A stretch of 40,490 nucleotides of DNA, taken from assembly GCF_003602275.1 (NCBI RefSeq), contig NZ_QZVT01000017.1, forward strand, positions 1-40,490. The letters run 5' to 3'. Within the stretch, counting starts at the first letter, position 1, and each line of letters opens with the position of its first letter. Position numbers and translations under genes: made by a program. This document shows positions 16,902 through 25,432 of the stretch, in pieces. The notes beneath the pieces were generated by a model. It saw only the letters and a list, made by a program, of their open reading frames with translations, was not told the origin of the DNA and did not search any database. The DNA is from Arthrobacter cheniae (GTDB lineage: Bacteria; Actinomycetota; Actinomycetes; Actinomycetales; Micrococcaceae).

Positions 16902-18254
16902 TTATCGGAGTCCGTGGCTGTGCGCCAGGGCGATGGCCTCTGTGCGTGAGCCGACGGCGAGCTTCTTGAACAGGTTCCGCATATGGAACTTGACCGTGTT
17001 CTCGCTGATACCCAGTAGTGAGGCGATCGTCCGGTTGCGTTCTCCGGCGACGAGGTGCTGAAGAACTTCGAGTTCTCGCGCTGCGAGGTCCCATCCGGTG
17101 ACGTCCCCTGCCGGAGGTGCCGGGAGGTTCAGAGGGAGCGTGACGAAGACGTCCGCACCCCAGCCTGCCATGACATCGATTTGCAGGTGTCCGTTGAGCG
17201 CCTGGACCCGGCGATTCAAGCAGCTGATGTTCGGCGCGCCGGCGGCGAGTGTACCTCGGCCGTCGTCGCGTACGTTGATCAAAAGATTTTCGCCGTCGCA
17301 GTCCCAATGGATCCGGACCCTGCTGACGTCGGGCTGTTCCATCATGGCCAGCACAAGTCCTCGGACGATGGCCCGCGCCGCTTGGGCGACTTCGCCGGGA
17401 AGGGCACGTCCGTTGAGGGGTGGTTCGACGAACTCGATCTCGATTCCGCTGAAGCGCGTGAATGGTCGCAGATCCTTTCGCAGGCGCTCAAAGGCTTTGC
17501 CGACGGGCTCTTCGACCAGGTCGGTCGTGCGGTCGCTGAGGGTGCGGATCCCGATCAGGGCTTTGGCTGTGAGGTCGGTGACGGTGGAGCGGGCTGCGGC
17601 ATCGTCTAGGGAGGGTGAGCGCAGAGCTGCCAGGAGTGTCTCCAGGGTGGTGGAGTGCAGATCGGTCAGTTCCGCTGTCACGCGGACTCGTTCAGCTGAG
17701 GCTGCCCGTGATTCCAGCAGGAAGGACGGTGGCGCATCAGCCACTTTTTCGTGGATTCGTTGGGCGGCCATGCGCCACAGATAGGACACCACATTTATGC
17801 CCACGTCATCCATGCTCACGTCATCCATCCCGACGTGGTTCATTCCCGCGTCGTGCCGTTGGCCTGTTGGGTAAGGGTCCGTGAGGACGAGAAGTGCACC
17901 GCTGGAGGTGTGTATCAGGGCAAGTACGGGGCGAGGTCGACCGGCGAGCTCGGCTTCCCCCACAAAGGCCTTGCCGTCCGTGATGGCAGTTCGAAGCGCG
18001 TCGAGTTCGGCAATCGAGACCCGGGAGATGATGTCCTCGGCGCCCGCCTGTTTCCGCGGCCGCCCCGTGCACTCCTCGGTGAAGATGACCAGGGCGCTGG
18101 TTGTGACGTAGGAGGACATCGCCTCACGCAGCCGCTCTGCTATGTCGATCAACGGAGCATCGGCCAACGCCGCTACGGCCCGCAAAAACGGCCACGGCAG
18201 GTCTGGAAGACGCCCGAACACTTCCTTGAGGGGCCGGTCACCGGCGGCACTCAC
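16902..18254 (-). CDS. LuxR-type regulator with degenerate kinase-like ATPase domain
   Basis: The 450-residue protein starts at a GTG. It has an N-terminal GAF-like input region (about 40-175), a short tandem GMNHVGMDDVSMDDVGINVV stretch, a coiled helical region (about 180-260), a HATPase-like domain (about 265-385, with LLINVRDDGRG and GWGADVFVTLPL) and a C-terminal LuxR helix-turn-helix (AARELEVLQHLVAG, NRTIASLLGISENTVKFHMR, NLFKKLAV). The region where the ATPase N-box Asn should lie reads IVRGLVLAMMEQ and has none, so catalysis is doubtful. No His phosphosite is seen. It appears to be a one-component fusion resembling a NarL-type kinase joined to its regulator. It follows the GlcG/HbpS gene on the same strand. 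Confidence 0.85.
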   Translation of the reverse strand: MSAAGDRPLKEVFGRLPDLPWPFLRAVAALADAPLIDIAERLREAMSSYVTTSALVIFTEECTGRPRKQAGAEDIISRVSIAELDALRTAITDGKAFVGEAELAGRPRPVLALIHTSSGALLVLTDPYPTGQRHDAGMNHVGMDDVSMDDVGINVVSYLWRMAAQRIHEKVADAPPSFLLESRAASAERVRVTAELTDLHSTTLETLLAALRSPSLDDAAARSTVTDLTAKALIGIRTLSDRTTDLVEEPVGKAFERLRKDLRPFTRFSGIEIEFVEPPLNGRALPGEVAQAARAIVRGLVLAMMEQPDVSRVRIHWDCDGENLLINVRDDGRGTLAAGAPNISCLNRRVQALNGHLQIDVMAGWGADVFVTLPLNLPAPPAGDVTGWDLAARELEVLQHLVAGERNRTIASLLGISENTVKFHMRNLFKKLAVGSRTEAIALAHSHGLR

Positions 18255-18465
18255 GACACAAGCCTAACGGAGCCGGACAACCCCGCACCCTAAAGAGCAG
18301 TCAGGAACCGCCACAAACAGCGTCACCACGACCTGTTCGATTCCACGGTGGATACCACCCATGCAAACTTCCGTACGGCCGTGCTAGGTGCATGACCGAC
18401 GCCGACGCCGACACCGGGAACCAGGTGCCGACGCCGGGACCCAGGTGTCATCTTCGGGTTCTGGG

Positions 18466-18495
18466 TGCCCTGCCCCAGGTGATGCGGGCAGGGCA
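18466..18495 (-). terminator. Strong hairpin after the GlcG/HbpS gene
   Basis: TGCCCTGCCC (18466-18475) and GGGCAGGGCA (18486-18495) form a perfect 10-bp stem with a 10-base loop, 22 bases beyond the GlcG/HbpS stop on the minus strand. There is no T-run, so full termination is uncertain; it may act as a partial terminator or 3'-end protector ahead of the LuxR-type gene. The rest of 18255-18465 is GC-rich with short ACGCCG and CCAGGTG repeats. Confidence 0.6.
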
Positions 18496-18517
18496 ACCAG
18501 ACGGAGAGTAAGTGGTG

Positions 18518-18925
18518 TCAGAGAGCGTTAACGCCTGCCTCGGCGACGGACTGGTCCTGTTCGCCGGTGCCGCCGCTGACACCGAGGGCGCCGACTACCT
18601 CCCCGCCATGGGTGATGGGGATGCCACCGGCGAAGATCATGATCCGGTTGCGGTTGCTGGCAACAATGCCGTAGAACTGCTGGCCGGGCTGGGAGTTCTC
18701 ACCCAACTCCTTGGTTTCGATGTCGAAGGCCCTGGCGGTGAAGGCCTTGTTGATGGCGATGTCGATACCGCCAAGCCACGCACCGTCCATCCGGGCATGA
18801 GAGATCAGATTGCCGCCGACGTCGACGACAGCGATGTTCATGGGCTGCCCGACCTCCGAAGCCTTCGCCTCGGCAGCGGTGATGATGGTGCGGGCATCCG
18901 CGAGGGTCAATGTCGAAATAGTCAT
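18518..18925 (-). CDS. GlcG/HbpS-family protein (haem-binding type)
   Basis: The ATG at 18925 is preferred to the upstream GTG-type start because GGAGGG lies just ahead of it. The 135-residue protein shows the family order LADARTIITAAEAKASEVGQ, MNIAVVDVGGNLISHARMDG, AINKAFTARAF, IPITHGGEVVGALGVSGGTG and EQDQSVAEAGV. Members bind haem or act in glycolate/propanediol pathways; HbpS of Streptomyces modulates a redox kinase. Here no signal peptide is seen, so it should be cytoplasmic. It sits between the LuxR-type regulator and the divergent sensor-LytTR gene, which suggests it is a regulated target or a modulator of either. Confidence 0.9.
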   Translation of the reverse strand: MTISTLTLADARTIITAAEAKASEVGQPMNIAVVDVGGNLISHARMDGAWLGGIDIAINKAFTARAFDIETKELGENSQPGQQFYGIVASNRNRIMIFAGGIPITHGGEVVGALGVSGGTGEQDQSVAEAGVNAL

Positions 18926-19137
18926 GCCCTCCGTTCTATCCCTATTGCCGCGTGGGCACAATCACCCGCTACCGTTTTTCCCCTGCTTCACCGACGCAAG
19001 GCACCATGGCGGGCAGCTAAAAATCTCTTTGATGGCTGACATCGGAGAACAAAAAATCTGAAGCTGAGTCTTTCGACGGCGGTCGGATCATTGAGGATGG
19101 CGTGTAAGCGCTGTCACACCATAGTATTTTCGGTACC

Positions 19138-19158
19138 TCAGCGGACCGTGTTCGCTGA
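19138..19158. promoter_or_regulatory. Inverted repeat in the divergent promoter region
   Basis: TCAGCG (19138-19143) and CGCTGA (19153-19158) form an inverted repeat with a 9-base spacer in the 333-base gap between the divergent GlcG/HbpS and sensor-LytTR genes. A second palindromic patch with AGCGCT flanked by GTGT and ACAC lies near 19101-19119. Either could be an operator. No clear -35/-10 pair is assigned. Confidence 0.35.
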
Positions 19159-19258
19159 AGTATCGCGGAAGCACCCACTGCGCCGCCCGGCTCGAGGGTT
19201 GGACTGAGAAGCAGACTGGATTTGGGGATCTCCGACGCGGCGGCTGTCGTGGAAGCCC

Positions 19259-20725
19259 ATGCAATTTAATGATGAGCCATTAGGGCGGTGCCCCATGTCA
19301 GGTGAGCGACGACTTCAGCCGATACCCCGCAACCCGACCACTACCACCTCGACCACTACCATCTCGACCAACACCGAGGTGCTCCGCGCGTGGGAGCGTT
19401 TCGTTCAGGGCGAGGACGATATTTACGGTGTGCGGCCGGAAGTGGCGATTTCCTGGAAGCGGTCCCGGGACCAGTATCGTGTGAACCCGTTCCTGTCCGA
19501 GGTGCCGAATGCTGTCTCCCAGGTCACGCACTCCCTGGACCAGGATGTCGTCTTCGCGGAGCTCGGTTTCTGTGCTGCCGCGATGGCCCATGAAGTGGCC
19601 GACGCCGGAGGGGTAGTAACGATTGCCGACGCCAATGGCAGGGTCCTGTCCGCCTGGGGGGATAAGACCACCAGGTCGATCGCTTCCGCGGGTGGCCTCG
19701 CGCCGTGGTTCTGCTGGTCCGAGAGTGCGGTGGGAACGAACAGTATGGGCACCGCGCTCACCTCCCATAGCGCGGTGATGATTGAGCAGTCCGAACACTG
19801 GTGCCAGGCCTTCCACGACTGGTCCTGCGGGGCGATCGCGGTACGCGACCTCGTCACTAGGGAGCCTTTGGCTGTCCTGAACATCTCGAGTTGGCGCAAG
19901 GGCCTACCCCTGTCGGCGAGGAGGTGGTTGGAGAAGTCCGCCGCCCATACTCAGAACAGTTTGCGCAAGCGCGCCCAGGACAGCGGCAGCGAACTCCTCG
20001 CCGCCTACGCCGATGCTCGAGGACAATCGACCCGGCCTCTAGTGGCTGTTGACCCTGCAGGTGCGGTTGTGATTGCCGACGACGTCGCGAGCGTCATGCT
20101 TGGAGTGCCCGCCAATATGCCCGCAGTCGATCCTGTGGTCCGGTGGACTCCGCAACTGCCGTCGCTGATTCATGCCGCGCGTTACGCCACCAAGCAGGCG
20201 ACCTCGGACCCGGGGTGGACCGGCTCGACGCAGATCTTCACTTCCCTGGCCGACCAACCATCACTGATCGGGATCCGCCCGGTCTTCCTCCATGGTTATT
20301 TGATCGGGCACTTGATTTCTTTCGGTGCCTCCGATGACGAGCAGTTCCCGCAGACCGAGATAGGAGCAGTCATGCCGGGAAAGGCCCGCCGGATTGTGGC
20401 TCTGCGCGAGGAGAACCGGATGGTGCTCCTGGGAACGGCAGAGGTCGCCGTCGCGGAATCGGATGGTAGTCAGGTGTGGCTGCATACCGATGAAGGCCGC
20501 CTGCCAGCTGCCCTGTCCGGTCTGGATAAACTGGAGACCGATTTAGCCGATACCGGCGGCTTCCTGCGGGTACACCGTCAGTATCTGGTCAACCTCAGCC
20601 GTGTCCGGGAGGTTGAACGCCATGACAAGGGCGAACTCCTACTGGTCATGGACGATCCCGAGAACACGATGATTCCAGTATCCCGACGGAACACCGCAGC
20701 GGTACGCCGGGCACTGAACATCTGA
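19259..20725 (+). CDS. AcoR-type sensor fused to a LytTR DNA-binding domain
   Basis: Residues about 35-240 have the N-terminal sensor pattern of AcoR/DhaR-like activators: VRPEVAISWKRSRDQYRVNP, a GAF segment with VTIADANGRVLSAWGD, WSESAVGTNSMGTALTSHSA, EHWCQAFHDWSCGAIAVRD and ARRWLEKSAAHTQNSLRKR. Such proteins usually continue into a sigma-54 AAA+ and Fis-type HTH. Here the C-terminus (about 390-488) is instead a LytTR domain: VWLHTDEGRLPA, LDKLETDLADTGGFLRVHRQ, YLVNLSRVREV. The ATG at 19259 has GGAAG ahead; an in-frame ATG at 19295 is an alternative start. It diverges from the GlcG/HbpS gene and probably controls it. Confidence 0.88.
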   Translation: MQFNDEPLGRCPMSGERRLQPIPRNPTTTTSTTTISTNTEVLRAWERFVQGEDDIYGVRPEVAISWKRSRDQYRVNPFLSEVPNAVSQVTHSLDQDVVFAELGFCAAAMAHEVADAGGVVTIADANGRVLSAWGDKTTRSIASAGGLAPWFCWSESAVGTNSMGTALTSHSAVMIEQSEHWCQAFHDWSCGAIAVRDLVTREPLAVLNISSWRKGLPLSARRWLEKSAAHTQNSLRKRAQDSGSELLAAYADARGQSTRPLVAVDPAGAVVIADDVASVMLGVPANMPAVDPVVRWTPQLPSLIHAARYATKQATSDPGWTGSTQIFTSLADQPSLIGIRPVFLHGYLIGHLISFGASDDEQFPQTEIGAVMPGKARRIVALREENRMVLLGTAEVAVAESDGSQVWLHTDEGRLPAALSGLDKLETDLADTGGFLRVHRQYLVNLSRVREVERHDKGELLLVMDDPENTMIPVSRRNTAAVRRALNI

Positions 20726-21173
20726 GCCTCACAAGATGCTCCGATAGTTGCCGAAGGCTGTGAGGGTGCCAAATCGTGCCGCTTCTCATGACGGGAGACA
20801 ATCGGCAAGCATCGAGGTCTTGGCGGCTGTTCAATCACGCCCCCTTCACGTCGTACGCGCAAGTGATGCGTTGAGGTTGATTTCGTCACTGGTAGTTCGA
20901 AAGTGCTGCAGGTCTGAGCCCCATGGTCGCGCTCACACCCTAGGATGCCCGTATAACCCCACTGGCACCCCCAGTGCCGCCCCACCGATTCAGGACGCTT
21001 TCAAGCGTCCACCGGGGGCGCGGTAAAGCCCGGAATGTCTGTACATCTTCGGCTTTGCCATTGTGAATCCCCTTGCTCGGTTGGTTGGTTGGTGTCATGA
21101 AATTGCCCCGCCTGAGTCATGAACTCACGCCGTCAACATCACGGCAAGCGGGGCGGGGTGAAACTTGGTGAAA
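20726..21173. other. Non-coding gap with GC-rich inverted repeat
   Basis: No convincing gene is seen in these 448 bases. GCCCCGC (21105-21111) and GCGGGGC (21148-21154) form an imperfect hairpin enclosing TGAGT-CATGA-ACTCA, which may mark the 3' end of the repeat-protein transcript from the minus strand. A triple TTGG run lies at about 21079-21090. Confidence 0.4.
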
Positions 21174-21258
21174 CTACTTGCGAGGCGTCAGTGCTTTACC
21201 TCGCGCACGGTTGGCGGCAGGTGCCTTGGCCCGGGTGTCGGTAACCCTGGCCCCGATG

Positions 21259-21744
21259 TCAAGCCTTGGGGGCCTCATCGGCTTTTGCCAGGTTCGGCAC
21301 GTCCGGGCCGTCGGCATCCTTGAACTCGGACGTGGCGGGCTTGTCGTCAGCCGTGGCATTGGCCTGGGGGGCCTCGTCGGCCTTTGCCAGGTTCGGCACG
21401 TCCGGGCCGTCGGCATCCTTGAACTCGGACGTGGCGGGCTCGTCGAACTCGGTGTCAGTCTCGGGGGCCTCGTCGGCCTTTGCCAGGTTCGGCACGTCCG
21501 GGCCGTCGGCATCCTTGAACTCGGAAGTGGCGGGCTCGTCGAACTCGGTGTCAGTCTCGGGGTCCATCTTCGGTGCCTCCAGTTTGTCGGTCTCGGTCTC
21601 GGTCAACTCAGTGAGGGCGTCAGCCTGCCCCTCAAGCTCGCCGTCCTCGGTTTCGTCGGACGCATCGAAGTCACCGGAAAGGGCGCGCTCGAACTTGAGC
21701 TTAGCCTCATCGGGCTTCCGATCCGCGTTGACATTCTCACCCAA
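21259..21744 (-). CDS. Acidic protein with three tandem 32-33 residue repeats
   Basis: The frame encodes an acidic hydrophilic protein: EDGELEGQADALTELTETET, then three units each containing PATSEFKDADGPDVPNLAKA. No cysteine, signal peptide or membrane helix is seen, so it is probably disordered and cytoplasmic. The start is uncertain: the frame runs open into the Crp remnant, and the first plausible initiator past that remnant is a TTG at 21742-21744; a truncated gene without a proper start is possible. In the -1/+2 frame beyond the stop a basic tail (RAKAPAANRARGKALTPRK) runs to 21174, which looks like a real C-terminus separated by a frameshift at a C-tract near 21260-21270. Function unknown. 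Confidence 0.5.
   Translation of the reverse strand: MGENVNADRKPDEAKLKFERALSGDFDASDETEDGELEGQADALTELTETETDKLEAPKMDPETDTEFDEPATSEFKDADGPDVPNLAKADEAPETDTEFDEPATSEFKDADGPDVPNLAKADEAPQANATADDKPATSEFKDADGPDVPNLAKADEAPKA
21271..21561. repeat. Three tandem 96-99 bp repeats
   Basis: Units begin at 21271 (99 bases), 21370 (96) and 21466 (about 96). They are almost identical over GCCAGGTTCGGCACGTCCGG and the following 45 bases, and differ in the last third, where unit 1 has its own sequence. Unit length is a multiple of three, so frame is kept. All three contain G-tracts of 5-6 at their borders. The repeats give long open frames on both strands, which are artefacts of the repetition. Confidence 0.93.
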
Positions 21745-21845
21745 GCGATAAACACGAGTGGGTATCGAGATAACGCAAGAACTCAGCTTTGACTCAGATA
21801 CTCGTCGTCGGTAGCAAGGGTCAGTGGCTGCGTTACTGCAACCGC

Positions 21846-22135
21846 TGGATGTCGAGACGACAGCGCGCGCCTCGAGGCGCACTCAGCCACGTTGCGCAAA
21901 TTCGGCGAGGGCCTTCTTGACGGTTTCGCGCGAGGCGCCGACAAGTTTTGCGAGTTTCACCTGCGTGAGTTCGTGGGCGACCAAGATGCCGTCCGTTACA
22001 GGGCTGCCGAAACGATCCGCAAGATCAAGCAGGGCCTTCGCCACCCGACCGGGGTCGTCGGAGAACATCAGACCAGCGAGCGATTCATTGGTCCGCTGTA
22101 GGCGTCGTGCCAGGGCCTGCATAGCAACCCGTTGA
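21846..22135 (-). pseudogene. C-terminal remnant of a Crp/Fnr-family regulator
   Basis: The minus strand reads [60 protein letters not shown] and [10 protein letters not shown]: the C-helix and winged HTH of actinobacterial Crp. The usual continuation GW(V/L)RLEARAVV is present, but the Trp codon is TGA (21883-21885), followed in frame by VRLEARAVV. The nucleotide-binding domain is missing; likeness begins at a junction (CATAGCAACCCGTTGAGTGT, 22120-22139) shared with 33850-33869. Both a 5' truncation and a nonsense mutation make it inactive. The open frame upstream to 22284 is not Crp. Confidence 0.88.
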
Positions 22136-22227
22136 GTGTTTGGCGGGTTTGGGGCCACATGGAGCGGCGAGGATACCGGGTCTACTCCAAAACACCGCGT
22201 GTCAGTGCAAGCAGAGGGGAGGGCGGC

Positions 22228-22273
22228 GGGTAGGGGCCGGTTTGATGTACCGGGAGAGGCCCGGCCCCTACCC
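22228..22273 (-). ncRNA. GC-rich hairpin element, copy 1
   Basis: On the minus strand GGGTAGGGGCCGG and CCGGCCCCTACCC pair over 13 bp with a 20-base loop. A second copy lies at 33704-33749 on the plus strand, where one pair becomes T-G: pairing is kept as a wobble in RNA. The same flanking words (CTTATGAGTTGGTCAAGCAG) precede both. Each copy lies downstream of a STAS-like gene in the direction of that gene. No T-run follows. It may be an RNA element or a mobile palindromic unit. Confidence 0.6.
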
Positions 22274-22379
22274 GGAAGGCTCATGGGTCCGTCGGCTGCT
22301 TGACCAACTCATAAGCCATTGACGAGTTGATCGTGTTCAGCGGAATGGGTCAAGGGCTGCCATCCGCGGGCGTCCTTGA

Positions 22380-22751
22380 TCAGGCAATTTTGTCTTCGGA
22401 TTGTAGGAGTTCCGCGTGAAGCCATAGCAGGGCAGCGTCGAGCGTTGTGAAATAGTGCGAGTTTGTGGGGGAGCGCAGGACGTAAGCGGCGATGACTCGA
22501 TCCATTGAGCTCTTCCCCACGACTGCCACGGGCATGGGATGCCGGTACCTACTTATACGACCGCGAGCTTCGAGGCTTACTCCTTTAATCGCACCCATGT
22601 GAACCAGTAATGGTTTGGACTGCCACCGCTCCACCGCAAGGAGCCGGTCCTTGAACGTCAGCAGGCTTTCCTCGGTGACGTCGGTGCCATCTTCAATCAC
22701 GACTTCGATGAGATCCTCCAACTCCGTGAGATGGAACTGCTCGTCGACCAT
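22380..22751 (-). CDS. STAS/SpoIIAA-like single-domain protein
   Basis: The 123-residue protein shares the layout of the others in the window: an acidic N-terminus (LTELEDLIEVVIEDG), helix, KPLLVHMGAIKGVSLEARGR, MPVAVVGKSSMDRVIAAYV and YFTTLDAALLWLHAELL. It is clearly more distant from the near-identical pair at 8904 and 33150 than they are from each other. No signal peptide or membrane helix is seen. It is the last gene of the minus-strand stress island, about 220 bases beyond the broken flavohaemoprotein gene, and is followed by the hairpin element. The start ATG has only a weak ribosome-binding site. Confidence 0.78.
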   Translation of the reverse strand: MVDEQFHLTELEDLIEVVIEDGTDVTEESLLTFKDRLLAVERWQSKPLLVHMGAIKGVSLEARGRISRYRHPMPVAVVGKSSMDRVIAAYVLRSPTNSHYFTTLDAALLWLHAELLQSEDKIA

Positions 22752-22972
22752 CCGGTATCCGTTCTGTCAGTAATCTTGGGCCGTCGGCCAGGCAGAGCCT
22801 TCGCTCAAATCTTCTGGGTCCTTTGTGGCAACGTCCCGAGTGCACGCTTCTTCGCCGGTATGCCAATACAGTGCCGGAGGCAACCCGCAGGCAAGCCCCA
22901 GCTGCGGGCCATGATCAGCCTCTGCCTTCCGCTGTCCTGGGCTGCCCCCGGTTCGTGCTGTGACCTGTCCTG

Positions 22973-24181
22973 TTACTGAAAGTCGGCTAGCCATAGGTCG
23001 GGTCCGAAGACTTCGTACTGAATGTCCTTGGCGGGTATGCCGCGATTGATGAGGGCGCTGCGGACGGCTTGCATGAAGACCAGCGGACCGCACAGGTAGT
23101 ATTCGGCGCCGGCTGGAAGGTCGATGGTGCTGACGTCCATGAAGCCCACCAGCTCATCCTCGACAATCAGGGTTGGTGCTGCGGGTTCGACGAACCAGGT
23201 CAGCATGGACGCTCTTGGTAGGTGCTCGAGGTCCGCCTGGACCTGGCCGCGCAGGGCGAAGGTGTCAGCGGAGTTATCGGCGTGGAGCAGCGTCACTTGT
23301 CGCTGCGAGCCGGATTGCACGAGGTGGGAGAGCATACCGGCCATGGGCGTGATGCCGATACCGGCACTGGCGAAAACAATCGGCCGGTCGGTGTTCGTTG
23401 TAACGACGTCACCGGAGGGAACGGAGAGGACCATTTCATCTCCGACGTTCACGCTCTTATGGAGCAGGTTGGACACTTCCCCGTCGGGTGTCGATAGTCC
23501 GTGGACGCGTTTGACGGAGAACTGGCGGTGATGCCCGTCATCGGCGCGGGTCAGGCTGTACTGGCGCGGCTGGTGAACCCCGTCGGGCATGAGCACTTTC
23601 ACGGTGACGTACTGACCAGGAAGCGATGGTTTCACGCCACGTTCATCGGTACGTTCGACCACGAAAGTGATCACGTCGTCCGTTTCCTGGATCTTTTCCA
23701 CGACACGCCAGGTCCGCCAGATGGTGTCGGGGGCAAGGTTGAGCGCCCCATACATTGCCCGTTCCTGGTTGATCAGGACGTTGGCCATCAGCCAGTACAC
23801 CTCGTCCCAGGCCGCAGCGACCTCTGCTGTGACAGCATCACCGAGGAGGTCGACGATCGCCCACATCAGGTGGTCGTGAACAATTTGGTACTGGTCCGGA
23901 CGCGAACCCAGGGACACGTGTTTGTGGGAGATGCGGGCGAGGAGATGATCGGGCATCTGATCCGGTGTATCGACCAGGAAGCCGGCGAAGGCCGCGACGG
24001 AACCGGCCAGGGCCTGCTGCTGACGCCCGTCGGCCTAATTACCTCTGTTGAAGAGGCCGTCCATGAGTTCGGGACGTTCAGTGAACATGTGCGCGTAGAA
24101 GCGCTCGGCGATCTCCTTGATGTTGTCACCCACGACGGGCAAGGTGGCCTGGATGACTGGGCGGGATGTATCGGAAAGCAT
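22973..24181 (-). pseudogene. hmp: Flavohaemoprotein (nitric oxide dioxygenase) with one amber codon
   Basis: From ATG 24181 (AGGAG ahead) the frame encodes a complete 402-codon flavohaemoprotein, interrupted only by TAG at 24035-24037 (codon 49) where NxADGRQQQAL follows; family members usually have Gln here, and CAG to TAG is a single change. The rest is intact: globin helices with SHKHVSLG (proximal His about residue 88), FAD domain with RQYSLT and the Ser-Val-Pro-Ser-Gly-Asp motif, NAD domain with ASAGIGITPMAGML and YLCGPLVFMQAV, and the C-terminal EVFGPDLW. It detoxifies NO to nitrate using NADH and FAD. Reinitiation at ATG 23956 would lack the N-terminal helices. Real nonsense mutation, suppression or a sequencing error are all possible. 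Confidence 0.9.
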
Positions 24182-24353
24182 GATCGAGCTCCTATGTCGG
24201 GTGGTGCCTTCTGCCAGGAGCGCCGCGTCAAGTTCGATGCCGCCCACCTGAGGTGAGGGCTGGGCGCTTCGTGGCAGATTCTGGGCTGTCTCTACAGATT
24301 CCCTCACCGACCAATCGCCAAATAATCGCCGACCGGTGGCTGAAGGGCGTGGG

Positions 24354-25211
24354 TCAGCGGACGACGAGGACGTTTCCCGTGGCGTGGTGCAGGACGGCGT
24401 GGACGGTGGATCCGCGTCGGGCACCCAGGGTGTTCCTTCCCTTGGCTCCAAGAACGACGCAGGACGCGGTGCGTGCGCGGTCAACGATCGCCCCGGGTAC
24501 CGAGATGGCCGATACCGTCTCTTCGACCACAGCGAGATCTGTACCGGTGGGCAGCAGGTTCAGGGACTGCTCGATGATGGGGTGGCGCTCAGCGTCGGTC
24601 AGGTCAACGACCATGTGCCGGTGGAAAGGCTGAGCATGCAGAACATGGAGGGACTGATGCAGGGTTTTCGCCAGGTCCGCAGCCTTGAGGACTGCGCGGT
24701 CACTTTCGGGTGATCCGTCGACGGCAACAAGGACGTTGTCATCCTCGGGCTGGTCCTCGCGCACGACCAAGATGGGGCAGGATGCGCTGGCGGCAAGGTG
24801 CAGGCTGACGGACCCTACGAGCAGTCCTGAAAAACCGCCCAGGCCGCGGGTACCCGTAACGAGCAGGGACGCTTCCGTCGAAAGCCTGGTCAGCACCTCG
24901 GCGGGGAAACCAGCGACGAGACGTTTGCTGACATCGGCGTCCGGCGCGGTCTGCACGGCGAGGTCCAAGCCCTCGGAGGCCGTTTTCTCTGCTTCGTTCT
25001 GCAACCCGCTGTCCTTGACGCCTGTCACTGGGCCCAGGTCATGGGTGAACAGTGGCCACGCCCAGCAGTAGGCGACAATCAGGGGCAATCCGGTGGCCGA
25101 TGCATGCCGGGCCGCCCAGCGTACGGCCCGCTTCGATCCGTCCGAGCCGTCATACCCGACGACGATCGGCTTCAACATGTTCGGCTCAACTGGGGTGCTG
25201 ATGGTGTCCAT
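24354..25211 (-). CDS. Tandem universal stress protein (UspA type)
   Basis: The 285-residue protein holds two UspA domains (about 12-150 and 157-285). Domain 1 begins PIVVGYDGSDGSKRAVRWAA and has the ATP motif GTRGLGGFSGLLVGS, which fits G-x2-G-x9-GS. Domain 2 has VAVDGSPESDRAVLKAA and GAKGRNTLGARRGS, one residue shorter in the loop. An AGGAG sits ahead of the ATG. It lies between the cupin gene and hmp on the same strand. Usp proteins of this type respond to hypoxia, nitric oxide or stationary phase in actinobacteria, which matches the neighbours. Confidence 0.95.
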   Translation of the reverse strand: MDTISTPVEPNMLKPIVVGYDGSDGSKRAVRWAARHASATGLPLIVAYCWAWPLFTHDLGPVTGVKDSGLQNEAEKTASEGLDLAVQTAPDADVSKRLVAGFPAEVLTRLSTEASLLVTGTRGLGGFSGLLVGSVSLHLAASASCPILVVREDQPEDDNVLVAVDGSPESDRAVLKAADLAKTLHQSLHVLHAQPFHRHMVVDLTDAERHPIIEQSLNLLPTGTDLAVVEETVSAISVPGAIVDRARTASCVVLGAKGRNTLGARRGSTVHAVLHHATGNVLVVR

Positions 25212-25432
25212 AGTGGTACTCCTACCTCGGGTAGCTGCAGTGCTCCATGTGAGAATTCACGTGCCGCGTCCGAAAACAGCCCAAGATCCCAGTGTGCGCT
25301 CTGCTCCTCCACATCACACATCGACCGCAAGCAGACCACCACGACGAGCCACGCAACGGGTCAAATTTCCAGTCAACAAGAGGTGTGGCCGAGATCGTCA
25401 GTTCGGGGTGGTCCAACCCGCTGCTAGGCGTG

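Noticed and set aside
21174..21512. Arg/Pro/Thr-rich reading frame across the 96-99 bp repeats
   Set aside because: It is a shadow of the repeat protein frame; only its last 28 codons look protein-like, and these are covered as a possible frameshifted tail.
21271..21561. Direct repeats as a possible CRISPR array
   Set aside because: Units are contiguous with no unique spacers and keep a coding frame.
21883..22284. Complete 133-residue frame as an intact regulator
   Set aside because: Only the C-terminal half is Crp-like, and the rest covers the hairpin element.
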